A stretch of DNA of 64,000 nt, taken from contig DAIDJM010000021.1 of NCBI GenBank assembly GCA_027451405.1, positions 1-64,000 of the forward strand, in the 5' to 3' direction. The notes below the pieces were generated by a model, which was given only the letters and a program-made list of their open reading frames with translations, was not told the origin of the DNA and searched no databases. Below, piece after piece: positions 44,535 through 53,945 of this stretch (position 1 is its first letter; every line of letters begins with the position of its first letter). The DNA comes from Acetobacteraceae bacterium. GTDB taxonomy: Bacteria > Pseudomonadota > Alphaproteobacteria > Acetobacterales > Acetobacteraceae. A program made the translations under genes and the position numbers.

Positions 44535-45551
44535 ATGCGCGTGCTCGTGACGGGTGCCGGCGGCTTCATCGGCCGTCACCTGACGGCCTCGCTCGCCTCC
44601 GAGCCCGGACGAGACGTGGTGCCGACCACGCGGGACAGGCGGGACGGCACGCGGCGCCTCGACGTGCTCTGCCCGGCCGATTTCGCGCCCGCCCTCGCCG
44701 GCTGCGATGCAGTCGTGCATTGCGCGGTGGGCGGCGAGGCGGTGACGGTCCGCGGCACCCGCCTGCTTCTCGAGGCGGCGCGCCGGGCCGGCGTGGCGCG
44801 CCTCGTCCATCTCAGCACGATCTCCGTCTATGACGCCCCGGCCGGCGAGGTCGGCGAGGATGCCCCCGTGGTCGGACCGGCGACGGCCGGCTATCCGGGG
44901 TGGAAATCCGCCGCCGAACGGGACTGTATCGAGGCGAGCGGGATCGACATCGTCCGGCTGCGCCCGACCATCGTCTATGGCGCCGGAAGCCGCTGGTGGC
45001 TCGGGCAGTTCGCGCGCCGCATCCAATCCGGCCATTGGGGCACGTTCGGGACCGGGGCCGAGGGGATCTGCAACCTGGTGCATGTGAGCGACGTGGTGGA
45101 AGCGGTGCGCACCGCGCTCGACCACCCGGCCGCGCCCGGCGAAGCGTTCAACGTCAATGGTCCCGAGCCGATCCGCTGGAACGCCTGGTTCGAGCGTTTG
45201 GCGGCGGCGATCGGCGCGCCGCCCCTGCGCCCGCATGCCCCGTCCGCGCTGCGCCGGCGCGCGCTCGCGGCCCTGCCGCTTCGGCTGGTCGGCAAGGCGG
45301 CGCCGCGACTGGCCGAGCCCTGGCTGGTGGCGATGCCGGGCCGCAGCGAAGTCGGCCTGTTTGCGCAGACCGCCATCTTCTCGACCGACAAGGCGGGTCG
45401 CCGGCTCGGCTGGACGCCGCGCACCGGCGTCGATGCAGGGCTCGCGGCCTCGCTGGCCTGGCTGCGCGCCGAGGGCCTCGCCTCGCCTCAGCCCAGCTCG
45501 GCGATCGACAAAGCCTCCCTGCGGCCGCGCGACGCGCTGGCCGCGAGGTGA
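44535..45551 (+). CDS. NAD-dependent epimerase/dehydratase (extended SDR)
   Basis: A 338-residue Rossmann-fold sugar-nucleotide or sterol-type SDR. VLVTGAGGFIGRHLTASLA binds NAD at about 3-21; the catalytic positions are STISVYD and a GYPGWKSAAE region where YxxxK is replaced by YPGWK, so the active-site Tyr spacing (Y-x3-K) is kept. LRPTIVYGAGSRWW and FGTGAEGICNLVHVSDVVEAV are typical of the extended family. The substrate is unknown. ATG 44535 with ACAGGGA upstream. Its last 64 bp overlap the convergent GMC oxidoreductase gene. Confidence 0.88.
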   Translation: MRVLVTGAGGFIGRHLTASLASEPGRDVVPTTRDRRDGTRRLDVLCPADFAPALAGCDAVVHCAVGGEAVTVRGTRLLLEAARRAGVARLVHLSTISVYDAPAGEVGEDAPVVGPATAGYPGWKSAAERDCIEASGIDIVRLRPTIVYGAGSRWWLGQFARRIQSGHWGTFGTGAEGICNLVHVSDVVEAVRTALDHPAAPGEAFNVNGPEPIRWNAWFERLAAAIGAPPLRPHAPSALRRRALAALPLRLVGKAAPRLAEPWLVAMPGRSEVGLFAQTAIFSTDKAGRRLGWTPRTGVDAGLAASLAWLRAEGLASPQPSSAIDKASLRPRDALAAR

Positions 45552-47116
45552 TCGGCGAGCCGGATCGCCAGCGCCACGATCGTCAGGGTGGGGTTGGCAT
45601 GGCCGCCGGTCGGAAACACCGAGCTGCCGGCGACATAGAGCCCTTCCACGCCATGCACCTGGCCATCCAGATCGACCACGCCGCGGGCCGGGTCGGCCGC
45701 CATGCGGGTGGTGCCGATATGGTGGGAGACATCGGCGAAATCGGGCGGTAGCGCGTCCCCCGCCCGCACCCAATCGGCAAGCGCGGGCACGGGGAGCCCG
45801 AGCGCGCTGAGCACCGGGCGGATGCGCTCGGCGGCGATGCGGAGCGTGCGGGGCTCGGCCGGGTCGATCCGCCAGTCGAGACGCGGGAGCGGGACGCCGT
45901 GCCGGTCGCAACGCTCGGCCAGCGTCACGCGGCTCTCGGGATCGGGGACCTGCTCGATCATGGCGTTGAGCTCGAGCCCGGCCAGCCGGCGCGGCACGGC
46001 GCCTGAGCCGCCGAGGCTGCTCCAGAGCCCGCGCGCGAGCAGGACCGGGTGGGCGGCGATCCGGGCGGCGTCGGCGAGCCCGGTGGACAGGCCCGAGGCG
46101 AGCCGTTTGAGCGCGCTCCACGGATCCTGCGGCGAGACGAGCTCGCTGAGCCAGAACGCGCCGTTGAGCAGCCCCTCCCGCGCCTGCAGCGCCGGGCTCA
46201 GGCGCCAGCCTTGAGAGAAGAGATGGGTGCCCTCGGGTCCGCGCACCAGCCGGGTCGCGAAATGCGGCGCGAGCCGCCCGGCGTCGCGCGGCCGGAACAC
46301 CGCGATGCCGCCGCGCACATGATCCATCAGAAACCGCCCGACCAGGCCGCGCGCATTGCCCAGCCCCGCCGCGCAGACATCGCGGGAGGCGAGCAGCAGC
46401 CGCGCATTCTCGATGCCGCCGGCCGCGAGCACGACCAGCCGCGCGCGGATGCGGTGGCGGCGGCTCTCGGGCGTTGCCGCCTCGACGCCGGCGATCGCGC
46501 GGGCCTCGCGGTTGGGAATCAGTCGCGTGACGGTGGCATCGGTGACGATGCGCAGCTTGTGGCCCGAATCCGCGAGGAGCGCATCGCGGATCCGGACCGG
46601 TTCGGCGGGATGTCGCCCGCGGCTGAATTGCCAGAAACAGGGCAGGAAGAGCGCCGGATCGGGCCGCGTCGGCGGCGCGGGCAGGCCGGTATAGGCCCAT
46701 AGATCGTCGGCATCCTCCCGGACCGGCGCGGCGAGACCGAGATACGGCCGGGCCCGCGCCAGAAAGGGCTTCAGCGTCTCGGGCCCGATGGGCCAGCCCG
46801 AGTGGCACACCCACGGGCGCGTTTCATGGTCGATGTCGTCGAGCGGGGTGCAGCGCCCGGTCCAGATCCGCGCCGTGCCGCCGAGCCCGCGGTTACGGAT
46901 GATGGTCTGATCGAGGATTCGGGGGGCACCGACGGACTCGATCTCGTTGAGGGTCTCGGCGGCTGGGTCGTATTCGAGGCCGCCACTTTCGAGCAGGAGA
47001 ATGTCGAGCCGATGGCCCGCGAGCTCCCGGGCGAGGGTGGCCCCGGCCGGGCCGGAGCCGATGATGCAGACATCGGCGGAGAGGTCAGCGGGGAGGTCGC
47101 GCAGGCTGGTGGGCAT
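45488..47116 (-). CDS. GMC-family FAD-dependent oxidoreductase
   Basis: A 542-residue flavoprotein. The FAD motif is ADVCIIGSGPAGATLARELAG (about 15-34); IRNRGLGGTARIWTGRCTPLD is the FAD-loop and VVLAAGGIENARLLL the second dinucleotide motif. The C-terminal half has DVSHHIGTTRMAADPARGVVDLDGQVHGVEGLYVAGSSVFPTGGHANPTLTIVALAIRLADHLA, the GMC active-site His/Asn stretch. It resembles cytoplasmic GMC oxidases/dehydrogenases more than the membrane-bound sugar dehydrogenases; no signal peptide. The 3' end is antisense to the epimerase end. Substrate unknown. Confidence 0.9.
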   Translation of the reverse strand: MPTSLRDLPADLSADVCIIGSGPAGATLARELAGHRLDILLLESGGLEYDPAAETLNEIESVGAPRILDQTIIRNRGLGGTARIWTGRCTPLDDIDHETRPWVCHSGWPIGPETLKPFLARARPYLGLAAPVREDADDLWAYTGLPAPPTRPDPALFLPCFWQFSRGRHPAEPVRIRDALLADSGHKLRIVTDATVTRLIPNREARAIAGVEAATPESRRHRIRARLVVLAAGGIENARLLLASRDVCAAGLGNARGLVGRFLMDHVRGGIAVFRPRDAGRLAPHFATRLVRGPEGTHLFSQGWRLSPALQAREGLLNGAFWLSELVSPQDPWSALKRLASGLSTGLADAARIAAHPVLLARGLWSSLGGSGAVPRRLAGLELNAMIEQVPDPESRVTLAERCDRHGVPLPRLDWRIDPAEPRTLRIAAERIRPVLSALGLPVPALADWVRAGDALPPDFADVSHHIGTTRMAADPARGVVDLDGQVHGVEGLYVAGSSVFPTGGHANPTLTIVALAIRLADHLAASASRGRREALSIAELG

Positions 47117-47422
47117 GCGCCAGCTACCCGCAGTCGGGCGTGGCAGGGGGCCAACTCTGCGCGAGGCCCGCTTGAGTTGAAGGGAGTGGACGCGTTCGCA
47201 AAATTGATTCGGTAACAGAACTGTCGTGACAGGGTTCCGTTATGCGGGAGCGCGTGTTGGTGGAGGCCTGCCTCCGGCGGCTCTCGATCCTGTATCAGCG
47301 GGCCACTTTGTCCGCCCGACTCGTCTTCGGCCCGGTGGAGGTTGCTCCAACCGGGCGGATGGGGAGATCGCTTTTCGGCGGATTGCTGTGACGAAACAAA
47401 CCGCCGACGCGGCAGACGGACT
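47117..47422. other. Spacer upstream of GMC gene
   Basis: A 306-bp gap between two leftward genes. It probably carries the GMC gene's promoter and includes GCCTGCCTCCGGCGG (47267-47281), a fragment of the GC-rich repeat. No gene or RNA was recognised. Confidence 0.5.
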
Positions 47423-48688
47423 CTACGCCGCCAGCCGGTCCGCGATCACCGGCAGTTCCGGCACCTCGCCGGCGGGGCCGAGCACCGCGAGCGTGGGCTG
47501 GGCCCGGAACATGCGGGTGGCCGCGCGGCGCACGTCGGCGAGCGTCACCGCGTCGAGCAGCGCCATCGTCTCCTCCATCCGCACCACGCGCCCATAGACC
47601 TGAAGCTGGCGGGCCAGCTGCTCGCAGCGGCTGCCGGTGCTCTCGAGCGACATCAGCAGGCCCGCTTTCACCTGCGTGCGGGCGCGGGCGAGTTCCGCTT
47701 CGGTGACGTCGTGCTGCACCCGCGCGAGTTCCTCGAGCGTGACCGGAATCAGTTCCGCCGCCTCGCTCTCGCCGGTGCCGGCATAGATGCCGAACAGGCC
47801 GCCATCCACATAGGGCGCGGCGAAGCTGTAGATCGAATAGACCAGCCCGCGCTTTTCCCGGATCTCCTGAAACAGGCGCGAGGACATGCCGCCGCCGAGC
47901 AGCGTCGAGAGCAGCAGGCCGGCATGGTAGTCGGGGTCGGTGTAGCTCATGCCGGGGAAGCCCAGCACGATGTGCACCTGGTCGAGATCGCGGGCCTCGC
48001 GGAATTCGTGGCCCTGATAGCGCGCCGGCGCCGGCGCCGGCGGCAGGGCCGCCGGCAGATCGGCAAAATGTTTCGCCACGAGATCCACCACGCGCCCATG
48101 TTCGAGCGCGCCGGTCGCGGCGACCACAATGTTGCCGGCCGCATAATGACCGCGCATGTAGCCGGCGATCTCACCGCGGGTCAGTCCGCCGACGATCGCC
48201 TCGGTGCCGAGCACCGGCCGCCCCATCGCCTGATGAGGGTAGGCGGCCTCCTGGAAATGATCAAAAATGATGTCGTCGGGCGTGTCGTTCGCCTGGCCGA
48301 TCTCCTGCAGGATCACGCCGCGCTCGCGCTCGATCTCCTCGGGCGCGAAAGTGGAATGGGTGAGGATGTCGCCGATGATGTCCGCGCCGAGCGCCAGGTC
48401 GCCCTTCAGCATCTTCACGTAATAGGCGGTCTGTTCGCGCGCGGTGTAGGCGTTGATGTGGCCGCCGACATTCTCGACCGCCTCGGCGATCGCCGCGGCG
48501 GTCCGGCGCTCGGTGCCCTTGAAGGCCATGTGCTCGAGGAAATGGCTCACCCCGTTCTGCGCCGCCTCCTCATGCCGCGTGCCGCTCGCGACATAGGCGC
48601 CGAGCGAGACCGTCTCGACATGCGGCATGCGTTCGGTCGCGACCGTCAGCCCCGACGGCAGCACGGTCACTTCGATCGTTTCGGTCAT
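47423..48688 (-). CDS. M16 zinc metallopeptidase (mitochondrial-processing-peptidase-like)
   Basis: A 421-residue single-unit M16 peptidase. The inverted zinc motif GVSHFLEHMAFKGT (HxxEH, about residues 50-56) and the downstream Glu in EAVENVGGHINAYTAREQTAYYVK are intact, so it is catalytically competent. The second domain (YSIYSFAAPYVDGGLFGIYAGTG) has the R/Y-type segment. It is the alphaproteobacterial homologue of mitochondrial MPP beta. It follows thrC with a 4-bp overlap, a conserved order in this class. No signal peptide, so cytoplasmic. Confidence 0.95.
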   Translation of the reverse strand: MTETIEVTVLPSGLTVATERMPHVETVSLGAYVASGTRHEEAAQNGVSHFLEHMAFKGTERRTAAAIAEAVENVGGHINAYTAREQTAYYVKMLKGDLALGADIIGDILTHSTFAPEEIERERGVILQEIGQANDTPDDIIFDHFQEAAYPHQAMGRPVLGTEAIVGGLTRGEIAGYMRGHYAAGNIVVAATGALEHGRVVDLVAKHFADLPAALPPAPAPARYQGHEFREARDLDQVHIVLGFPGMSYTDPDYHAGLLLSTLLGGGMSSRLFQEIREKRGLVYSIYSFAAPYVDGGLFGIYAGTGESEAAELIPVTLEELARVQHDVTEAELARARTQVKAGLLMSLESTGSRCEQLARQLQVYGRVVRMEETMALLDAVTLADVRRAATRMFRAQPTLAVLGPAGEVPELPVIADRLAA

Positions 48689-50139
48689 CCGTTATTCCTC
48701 GAGGCGAATGCGAGAACCGCGCGCTGCACCTCCGCCAGATCGTTCGGCACGGCGCGGTAATCCTCCGGGCGGTCGTAGAGATCGGCGAGCGCCGGCGGCA
48801 GGGCGGGGCGTATCCCGATGGCGCGCTCGACCGCATCGGGGAATTTCGCCGGATGCGCGGTCGCCGCCACGATCATGGGGCGTGACGGGCTGGCCGCGGT
48901 CCGCGCCGCGGCCAGCGCCACCGCGGTGTGCGGATCGGCCACATAGCCGCTCGCGCGATGGACCCGGCGCATCTCCTCGATCGTCTCGGCATCGTCGATC
49001 CGGTGGCCGTGGAACAGCGAGGCCGCTTCCATCCAGGCGGGCTGCGGCACCGCCATGCGGCCGCCATGGGCGAAATCCGCCATGACGCGCGCGGTCGCCT
49101 CGGCATCGCGCCGCAGGAGCTCGAACAGCAGGCGCTCGAAATTGCTGCTGACGCCGATATCCATGCTCGGCGAGAGGCTCGGCTCGACCGGGCGCCGCGA
49201 CATGTCGTTGGCGGCGAGGAAGCGCGCGAGGATGTCGTTGCGGTTGCTCGCGACCACCAGCCGGCCGACCGGCAGCCCCATGCGCCGCGCCGCCCAGGCG
49301 GCCAGCACATTGCCGAAATTGCCCGTGGGCACGGCGAAATCCACCGCGCGCCCGGGCGCGCCGAGCGCCATCGCGGCCGCGACGTAATAGGGAATCTGCG
49401 CGGCGATCCGCGCCCAGTTGATGGAATTCACCGCCGACAGGCGCAGCCGCTCGCGGAACGCAGCGTCGGCGAACATCGCTTTGACCAGCGCCTGGCAATC
49501 GTCGAAATCGCCCTCGACCGCGAGATTGAGCACGTTGGGCGCGCGCACCGTCGTCATCTGCCGGCGCTGCACCTCGCTCACCCGGCCGCGCGGATGCAGG
49601 ATCGCGATCGCGATGCGCTCGCGCCCGCGGCAGGCCTCGATCGCCGCCGAGCCGGTATCGCCGCTGGTGGCGCCGACGATGGTGATGCGCTCGCCCCGCT
49701 CGGCCAGCACATGGTCGAACAGCCGGCCGAGCAGGCCGAGCGCCAGATCCTTGAAGGCGAGCGTCGGCCCATGGAACAGTTCGAGCACGAACAGGCCGGT
49801 ATCGAGCTGCACGAGCGGCACGGTCGCGGGATGGGCGAACCCGGCATAGGAATCGGCGCAGAGCCGGGCGAGCGGCAGATCCTCCCCGGCGAAGGGCTCG
49901 ATCACGCGGGCGGCGAGCGGCGCGTAGCGCAGGCCGGCAAGGGCCGGGAATTCGAGCTTCGGCCAGGCTTCGGGAACATAGAGCCCGCCATCCGGGGCAA
50001 GCCCGCCGAGCAGGACGCTCGCGAAATCCCCACCCGCGGCGCCGCGGGTGGAGCGGTAGCGCGCGGCGCCGGCCGCCGCCGGCAGGAGGCCGGGCGCGGT
50101 CAGCTCATCCAAGGGGATAGGGGAGCTTGAAGATGACAT
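48685..50139 (-). CDS. thrC: Threonine synthase
   Basis: A 484-residue PLP enzyme converting O-phosphohomoserine to threonine. [31 protein letters not shown] is the conserved N terminus, [22 protein letters not shown] carries the PLP lysine (about residue 122), and [17 protein letters not shown] binds phosphate. The start is uncertain: ATG 50139 overlaps the ispH 3' end by 35 bp and has GGAGG too close to it; TTG 50112 would also keep the conserved part. Followed by the M16 peptidase with overlap. Confidence 0.95.
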   Translation of the reverse strand: MSSSSSPIPLDELTAPGLLPAAAGAARYRSTRGAAGGDFASVLLGGLAPDGGLYVPEAWPKLEFPALAGLRYAPLAARVIEPFAGEDLPLARLCADSYAGFAHPATVPLVQLDTGLFVLELFHGPTLAFKDLALGLLGRLFDHVLAERGERITIVGATSGDTGSAAIEACRGRERIAIAILHPRGRVSEVQRRQMTTVRAPNVLNLAVEGDFDDCQALVKAMFADAAFRERLRLSAVNSINWARIAAQIPYYVAAAMALGAPGRAVDFAVPTGNFGNVLAAWAARRMGLPVGRLVVASNRNDILARFLAANDMSRRPVEPSLSPSMDIGVSSNFERLLFELLRRDAEATARVMADFAHGGRMAVPQPAWMEAASLFHGHRIDDAETIEEMRRVHRASGYVADPHTAVALAAARTAASPSRPMIVAATAHPAKFPDAVERAIGIRPALPPALADLYDRPEDYRAVPNDLAEVQRAVLAFASRNNG

Positions 50140-51085
50140 CCTCCGTCGTGACCTGCCGCTCCTCGAGGGTGAGCGAGAATCGTTCGCCGAGTGCCGCCAG
50201 CACCTCCTGCACCAGGCTTTCCGGCGCCGAGGCGCCCGCGGTGAGCCCGATCGTCCGCACGTCCGTGAGCAGCGACCAGTCGAGATTCTCGACCTTCGGC
50301 ACCAGGACCGCGCGCGGCGCGCCGGCCCGCTCCGCGACCTCGCGCAGACGCTGGCTGTTGGAGGAGTTCGGGCTGCCGATGACGATCACGAGGTCGCAAT
50401 CCCGGGCGAGCGCCTTGACCGCCGCCTGCCGGTTGGTGGTCGCGTAGCAGATATCCTCGCGGCGCGGGCCCTCGATATGGGGGAAGCGCTGGCGCAGCGC
50501 CTCGATGATGTCGGCCGTGTCGTCCACCGAGAGCGTGGTCTGGGTGATGAAGGCGAGCGGCCCGGCCGGCGCTTCCACGGTCGCGGCCTCCGCCTCGTTC
50601 TGCACCAGCGTGACGGTGCCGGGCGGCAGCTGGCCCATGGTGCCGACCACTTCCGGATGGCCGGCATGGCCGATCATCAGGATGTGCCGCCCGTCGGCGA
50701 AATGCCGCTCGGCCTCGCGATGCACCTTGCTGACCAGCGGGCAGGTCGCGTCGAGATAGAGCAGGTGGCGGCGGCGCGCTTCCTCGGGCACCGATTTCGG
50801 CACCCCGTGCGCCGAGAACACGACATGGCCGGCCTCCGGCACCTCGTCGAGCTCCTCGACGAAGATCGCGCCCTTGCGCTCGAGCGCCTCGACCACGGTG
50901 CGGTTATGGACGATCTCGTGGCGCACATAGACCGGCGCGCCGTAGCGGCGCAGCGCCTCTTCGACCACGCGGATCGCGCGGTCCACCCCGGCGCAGAAAC
51001 CGCGTGGGGCGGCCAGGATCACGCGGAGCGCCGGCCGGCCAGCCAGCCCCGAGTCCGGGGCGTCGCTCGGGAAAATGTCGGGCAT
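50105..51085 (-). CDS. ispH: 4-hydroxy-3-methylbut-2-enyl diphosphate reductase
   Basis: A 326-residue [4Fe-4S] enzyme, last step of the MEP isoprenoid pathway. The three cluster Cys are in [17 protein letters not shown] (about 31), [17 protein letters not shown] (about 116) and [11 protein letters not shown] (about 210). The catalytic Glu is in the loop before [14 protein letters not shown]. Residues 1-20 are a divergent leader. ATG 51085. First of ispH-thrC-M16. Confidence 0.97.
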   Translation of the reverse strand: MPDIFPSDAPDSGLAGRPALRVILAAPRGFCAGVDRAIRVVEEALRRYGAPVYVRHEIVHNRTVVEALERKGAIFVEELDEVPEAGHVVFSAHGVPKSVPEEARRRHLLYLDATCPLVSKVHREAERHFADGRHILMIGHAGHPEVVGTMGQLPPGTVTLVQNEAEAATVEAPAGPLAFITQTTLSVDDTADIIEALRQRFPHIEGPRREDICYATTNRQAAVKALARDCDLVIVIGSPNSSNSQRLREVAERAGAPRAVLVPKVENLDWSLLTDVRTIGLTAGASAPESLVQEVLAALGERFSLTLEERQVTTEDVIFKLPYPLG

Positions 51086-51196
51086 GGCCTCCGCCTTGGT
51101 TCACGTGTATGCCGCGCGCATCATGCCGGGCGGCGGGGGACCGTGCCAAGCTTGGCTTGCGCGGCCGAGAGGTGGCCCGAAAGGGATGAGGTTGCA

Positions 51197-51760
51197 ATGC
51201 GTATCGTGATCCGGGCGGCAGCCCTCGCGGCGCTGGCGGGTCTGGCCGGTTGCGTCGCCGACCCCGAGGAGAAGGCGCCGCAATGCCCGCTCGCCTATCT
51301 GCGCCCCGACGCTGCGACGCTCACGCGCTATGATGGGCGCGGCACCGACATCACCGACCTCACGCTCACCGCGCGGCTGCTCGACATCAAGGGCGACTGC
51401 TCGGGCGTGCTCGGGGCGAAGACGCTCAAGGCGCGTGCGCATGCCGAGATGGTCATGACGCTGGGGCCCGCGGCGCCGAGCCGCACGGTGAGCGTGCCCT
51501 ACAACGTGGCGGTGACCAGGCATGGGCAGCTCCTGGAGAAGAAGCAGCTGGTGGCGAATGTGACGTTTCCGCCGAACGTCGACACAGTCCAGGTGCGGGG
51601 CGACGAGGTGAATTTCCTGTTCCCGACGCCGGACGGCATGGGCGGTGCGAATTACACGATCTATTTCGTGTTCCAGCTGACGCCGGCGGAACTGGCGGCG
51701 AACCAGCGCGCGCTGGCCGCGGGCGCATCAGCGGGCGCACCAGGCGCGGGCGCGCCCTGA
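51197..51760 (+). CDS. Putative outer-membrane lipoprotein
   Basis: A 187-residue lipoprotein: signal peptide RIVIRAAALAALAGLAGC with lipobox LAGC, acylated Cys about residue 19. The mature part has two more Cys (QCPLAYL and KGDCSGVLG) that could pair, and beta-rich segments ending NYTIYFVFQLTPAELAANQRALA. No known domain recognised. ATG 51197 with an AAGGGATGAGG purine-rich region upstream. Divergent from ispH. Confidence 0.8.
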   Translation: MRIVIRAAALAALAGLAGCVADPEEKAPQCPLAYLRPDAATLTRYDGRGTDITDLTLTARLLDIKGDCSGVLGAKTLKARAHAEMVMTLGPAAPSRTVSVPYNVAVTRHGQLLEKKQLVANVTFPPNVDTVQVRGDEVNFLFPTPDGMGGANYTIYFVFQLTPAELAANQRALAAGASAGAPGAGAP

Positions 51761-51836
51761 ACGGCGGAGGGGCTCGGTCGCGCGTCTTGCCCCGCCGCCT
51801 GAGTGCCGGTCTTCGGGGTCGAGCCCGCCCGGGAAT

Positions 51837-52964
51837 TCACCTCCGCTGGCCGGCCGGTCCAAGCCCCTGCCCGCCGGAGACGATCCGCACCCGGTGCCAG
51901 GCCGCTCCGCAATAGCCTTTGAAGTTCCACACATCCGCGGCCGAGGCCGGCTGCGTCTGCGCGGCACTGTCCCAGGCCCGAACCACCAGCTCGTGCTCCC
52001 CCTCGCCCGGCAGCTCGAGTTCGAGCTCCCAGAGCGCCCAGCCCCAGGGCGCCCCCGCCTCGTGCGCGAGCCTTGCCTGACGCCAATGCCGCCCGCCATC
52101 GGCCGAGACATCCACCCGCGCCACCTTGCGTCCGCTCGCCGTCGCATAACCGCGCACCGTCACGGGTCCCGGCCGCACCACCGCCCCTTCCGCCGGCATG
52201 CAGATCGCGGCGTTCAGCGGCATCGCGTCGATCGTCAGGCCCTCGCGCCAATCCGCGGAATCGCTGGTCTGCCCCGGCGGGAAAAGCTTGTAATCCCGCG
52301 CCTGCGGCTTCGCCTCGCTCGGCGCTGCCTGCACCGCAATCCGCCGGAGCCATTTGGCGCTCCGCACGCCGGCGAAACCCGGCACGATGGCGCGCAGGGG
52401 GAATCCGTGCTCGGGCGTGAGCGGCTCGCCGTTGATGCCGGTCGCCAGCAGCACTTCCGGCGCCAGCGCCTTGGCCATCGGGATCGAGACCTCATAACGG
52501 AAGCGCTCGCCGTCCACCTCGCACGCATCGGCGGCCGACAGCACCACGTGGCCGTCTTCGCCCTCCCACACGCCCGCCGCGCGCAGAACGTCCCCGAGCG
52601 CCACGCCGCTCCAGACCGCATTGCCGATCGCGCCGGCCGACCAAAGATCGCCGGTCACCGGACGCAGCCGGGCGAGGTCGCCGCGCCGGTTGCCCGCGCA
52701 TTGCAGCACGGCGGTGACCGACCGGGCCGGAAAGCGCTCGCGCAGCGCCGCCATCGAAAGATCGAGCGGCCGCGCGACCCGTCCCTCGACACCGAGCCGG
52801 TGGGTGGCCTCGTCGAGTGCGGGAATCTCGCCGTGACAGCGCACATAGAGGTCCGTCTGGGGCGTCAGATAGGCAGCGCATAGCCGGCCGAGCGGCGGCT
52901 CCGAATTGAGCGGCTGCCGGGTGTGGACGATGCGCCCTTCGCTCGTCCCCGCCATCGCGACCAT
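51837..52964 (-). CDS. Molybdopterin sulfite oxidase-family enzyme
   Basis: A 375-residue protein with the Oxidored_molyb domain (about 30-220) and a Mo-co dimerisation domain (about 235-355). The molybdenum Cys is in TAVLQCAGNRRGDL (about residue 92); PLRAIVPGFAGVRSAKWLRRIAV is also a family mark. There is no signal peptide or heme domain, so it may be cytoplasmic or start further upstream. The last residues (SGGQGLGPAGQRR) are coded by sequence like the GC-rich repeat. ATG 52964, with an alternative Met three codons on. Sulfite as substrate is inferred from family. Confidence 0.9.
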   Translation of the reverse strand: MVAMAGTSEGRIVHTRQPLNSEPPLGRLCAAYLTPQTDLYVRCHGEIPALDEATHRLGVEGRVARPLDLSMAALRERFPARSVTAVLQCAGNRRGDLARLRPVTGDLWSAGAIGNAVWSGVALGDVLRAAGVWEGEDGHVVLSAADACEVDGERFRYEVSIPMAKALAPEVLLATGINGEPLTPEHGFPLRAIVPGFAGVRSAKWLRRIAVQAAPSEAKPQARDYKLFPPGQTSDSADWREGLTIDAMPLNAAICMPAEGAVVRPGPVTVRGYATASGRKVARVDVSADGGRHWRQARLAHEAGAPWGWALWELELELPGEGEHELVVRAWDSAAQTQPASAADVWNFKGYCGAAWHRVRIVSGGQGLGPAGQRR

Positions 52965-53030
52965 GCGCTACCTCCCGTTCCGGACCCTGTTCCAGAACGG
53001 GGCATTCCGGCCGGGTTGCACGGGGCCGGC

Positions 53031-53762
53031 TCAGTAGCGGAGCACATCTCCCGAGCGCACATACCCCGCGGCGCTCTGGCTGCGGACATAGAGCCAGGTC
53101 TGCACCCCCACCCGCTCGCGCCGCTCGATCACCAGCGGTTCGCCCATATTGAGGAAGGCGCGCACGTCGGCGTCGTCGTTGGGCTGAAGGCGCAGCGCCA
53201 GATCCTGCACGGCGGCCTGGCCGAGATGCTCGCCTGGGCGCAGGCGCAACGAGGCGGCGAGCCCGGGCGGCAGGGGCGCCGCCGCCACCGGCACGCGCGC
53301 CCCCGGCGCGCGGGGCGCGGCGGGATGCGGCCAGGCCGCGTAGATCAGGGCAGCCGCGGCCACCGCCAGCCCGCCGCCGGCGATCAGCCGGCTCCGCGCC
53401 TCCGCCCGCAGCGCCCGGCCCACGTCGAACGCGGCGCGCTGCAGCGCGATCTGCAGCTCGGTGGCGCGGGCGATCGCGGTGGCGGCCTCGACCTCCGCCT
53501 CCTGCCGGGCGGCGCGGGCGATCGCGAGTTCCCGCTCGAGCCCGAGTTCCCGCGCCCCCTGCGTGAAAGAGGCGCGCGGCCGGGGCGGCTCGCCGAGGCG
53601 TAGCGAGACGTCGGTGAGCGAGAGCCGGTGCTGCTTGAGGAACGCGATCAGTTTGAGCCGCGCGGTCTCGGCCTCGGCCGGCTGTCCCGAGCCGAGCATC
53701 GACAGAAGCTTCTGCAGCCGGCCCACGAAAGCCTGGTCGGCGAAAGGGTCCAGATCCGACAC
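53031..53762 (-). CDS. Hypothetical membrane protein with C-terminal SH3-like domain
   Basis: A 243-residue protein: an N-terminal helical domain (about 1-60, GRLQKLLSMLGSGQPAEAETARLKLIAFLKQ), a coiled-coil-like stretch (about 75-110), one membrane helix (about 127-143, GGGLAVAAAALIYAAW) and a C-terminal SH3b-type region with LVIERRERVGVQTWLYVRSQSAAGYVRSGDVLRY. The C-terminal fold would lie in the periplasm and could bind peptidoglycan. GTG 53762. Function unknown. Confidence 0.7.
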   Translation of the reverse strand: MSDLDPFADQAFVGRLQKLLSMLGSGQPAEAETARLKLIAFLKQHRLSLTDVSLRLGEPPRPRASFTQGARELGLERELAIARAARQEAEVEAATAIARATELQIALQRAAFDVGRALRAEARSRLIAGGGLAVAAAALIYAAWPHPAAPRAPGARVPVAAAPLPPGLAASLRLRPGEHLGQAAVQDLALRLQPNDDADVRAFLNMGEPLVIERRERVGVQTWLYVRSQSAAGYVRSGDVLRY

Positions 53763-53818
53763 GCGGGTCTCTATGCCACCGTTTGCTCGAGCGGGATGCG
53801 CTTAGATCGATTCGTCAC

Positions 53819-53920
53819 GATTGCCTCCGGCGGGCAGAGGCTCTGCCTCTCTTGCGTCCGGTGCTCGGACCGATGGCGCACCGGCCGCAAGCCGCTGGGG
53901 CCCGAAGGCCCCAGACCCCA
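53819..53920. repeat. GC-rich dispersed repeat (inverted copy)
   Basis: Read on the plus strand it begins TTGCCTCCGGCGGGCAGAGG, continues through CGGACCGATGGCGCAC and ends with the hairpin CTGGGGCC-CGAA-GGCCCCAG (53895-53914) and GACCCC. This is the reverse orientation of the copy at 42341. It lies between two leftward genes. Confidence 0.85.
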
Positions 53921-53945
53921 TTACTCTAGGAAGTCGCCGCCGCCC

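Noticed and set aside
44472-46814. A 780-codon minus-strand frame spanning the epimerase and GMC region
   Set aside because: It is out of frame with the GMC protein and crosses the epimerase antisense; the translation is Arg/Ala-rich noise.
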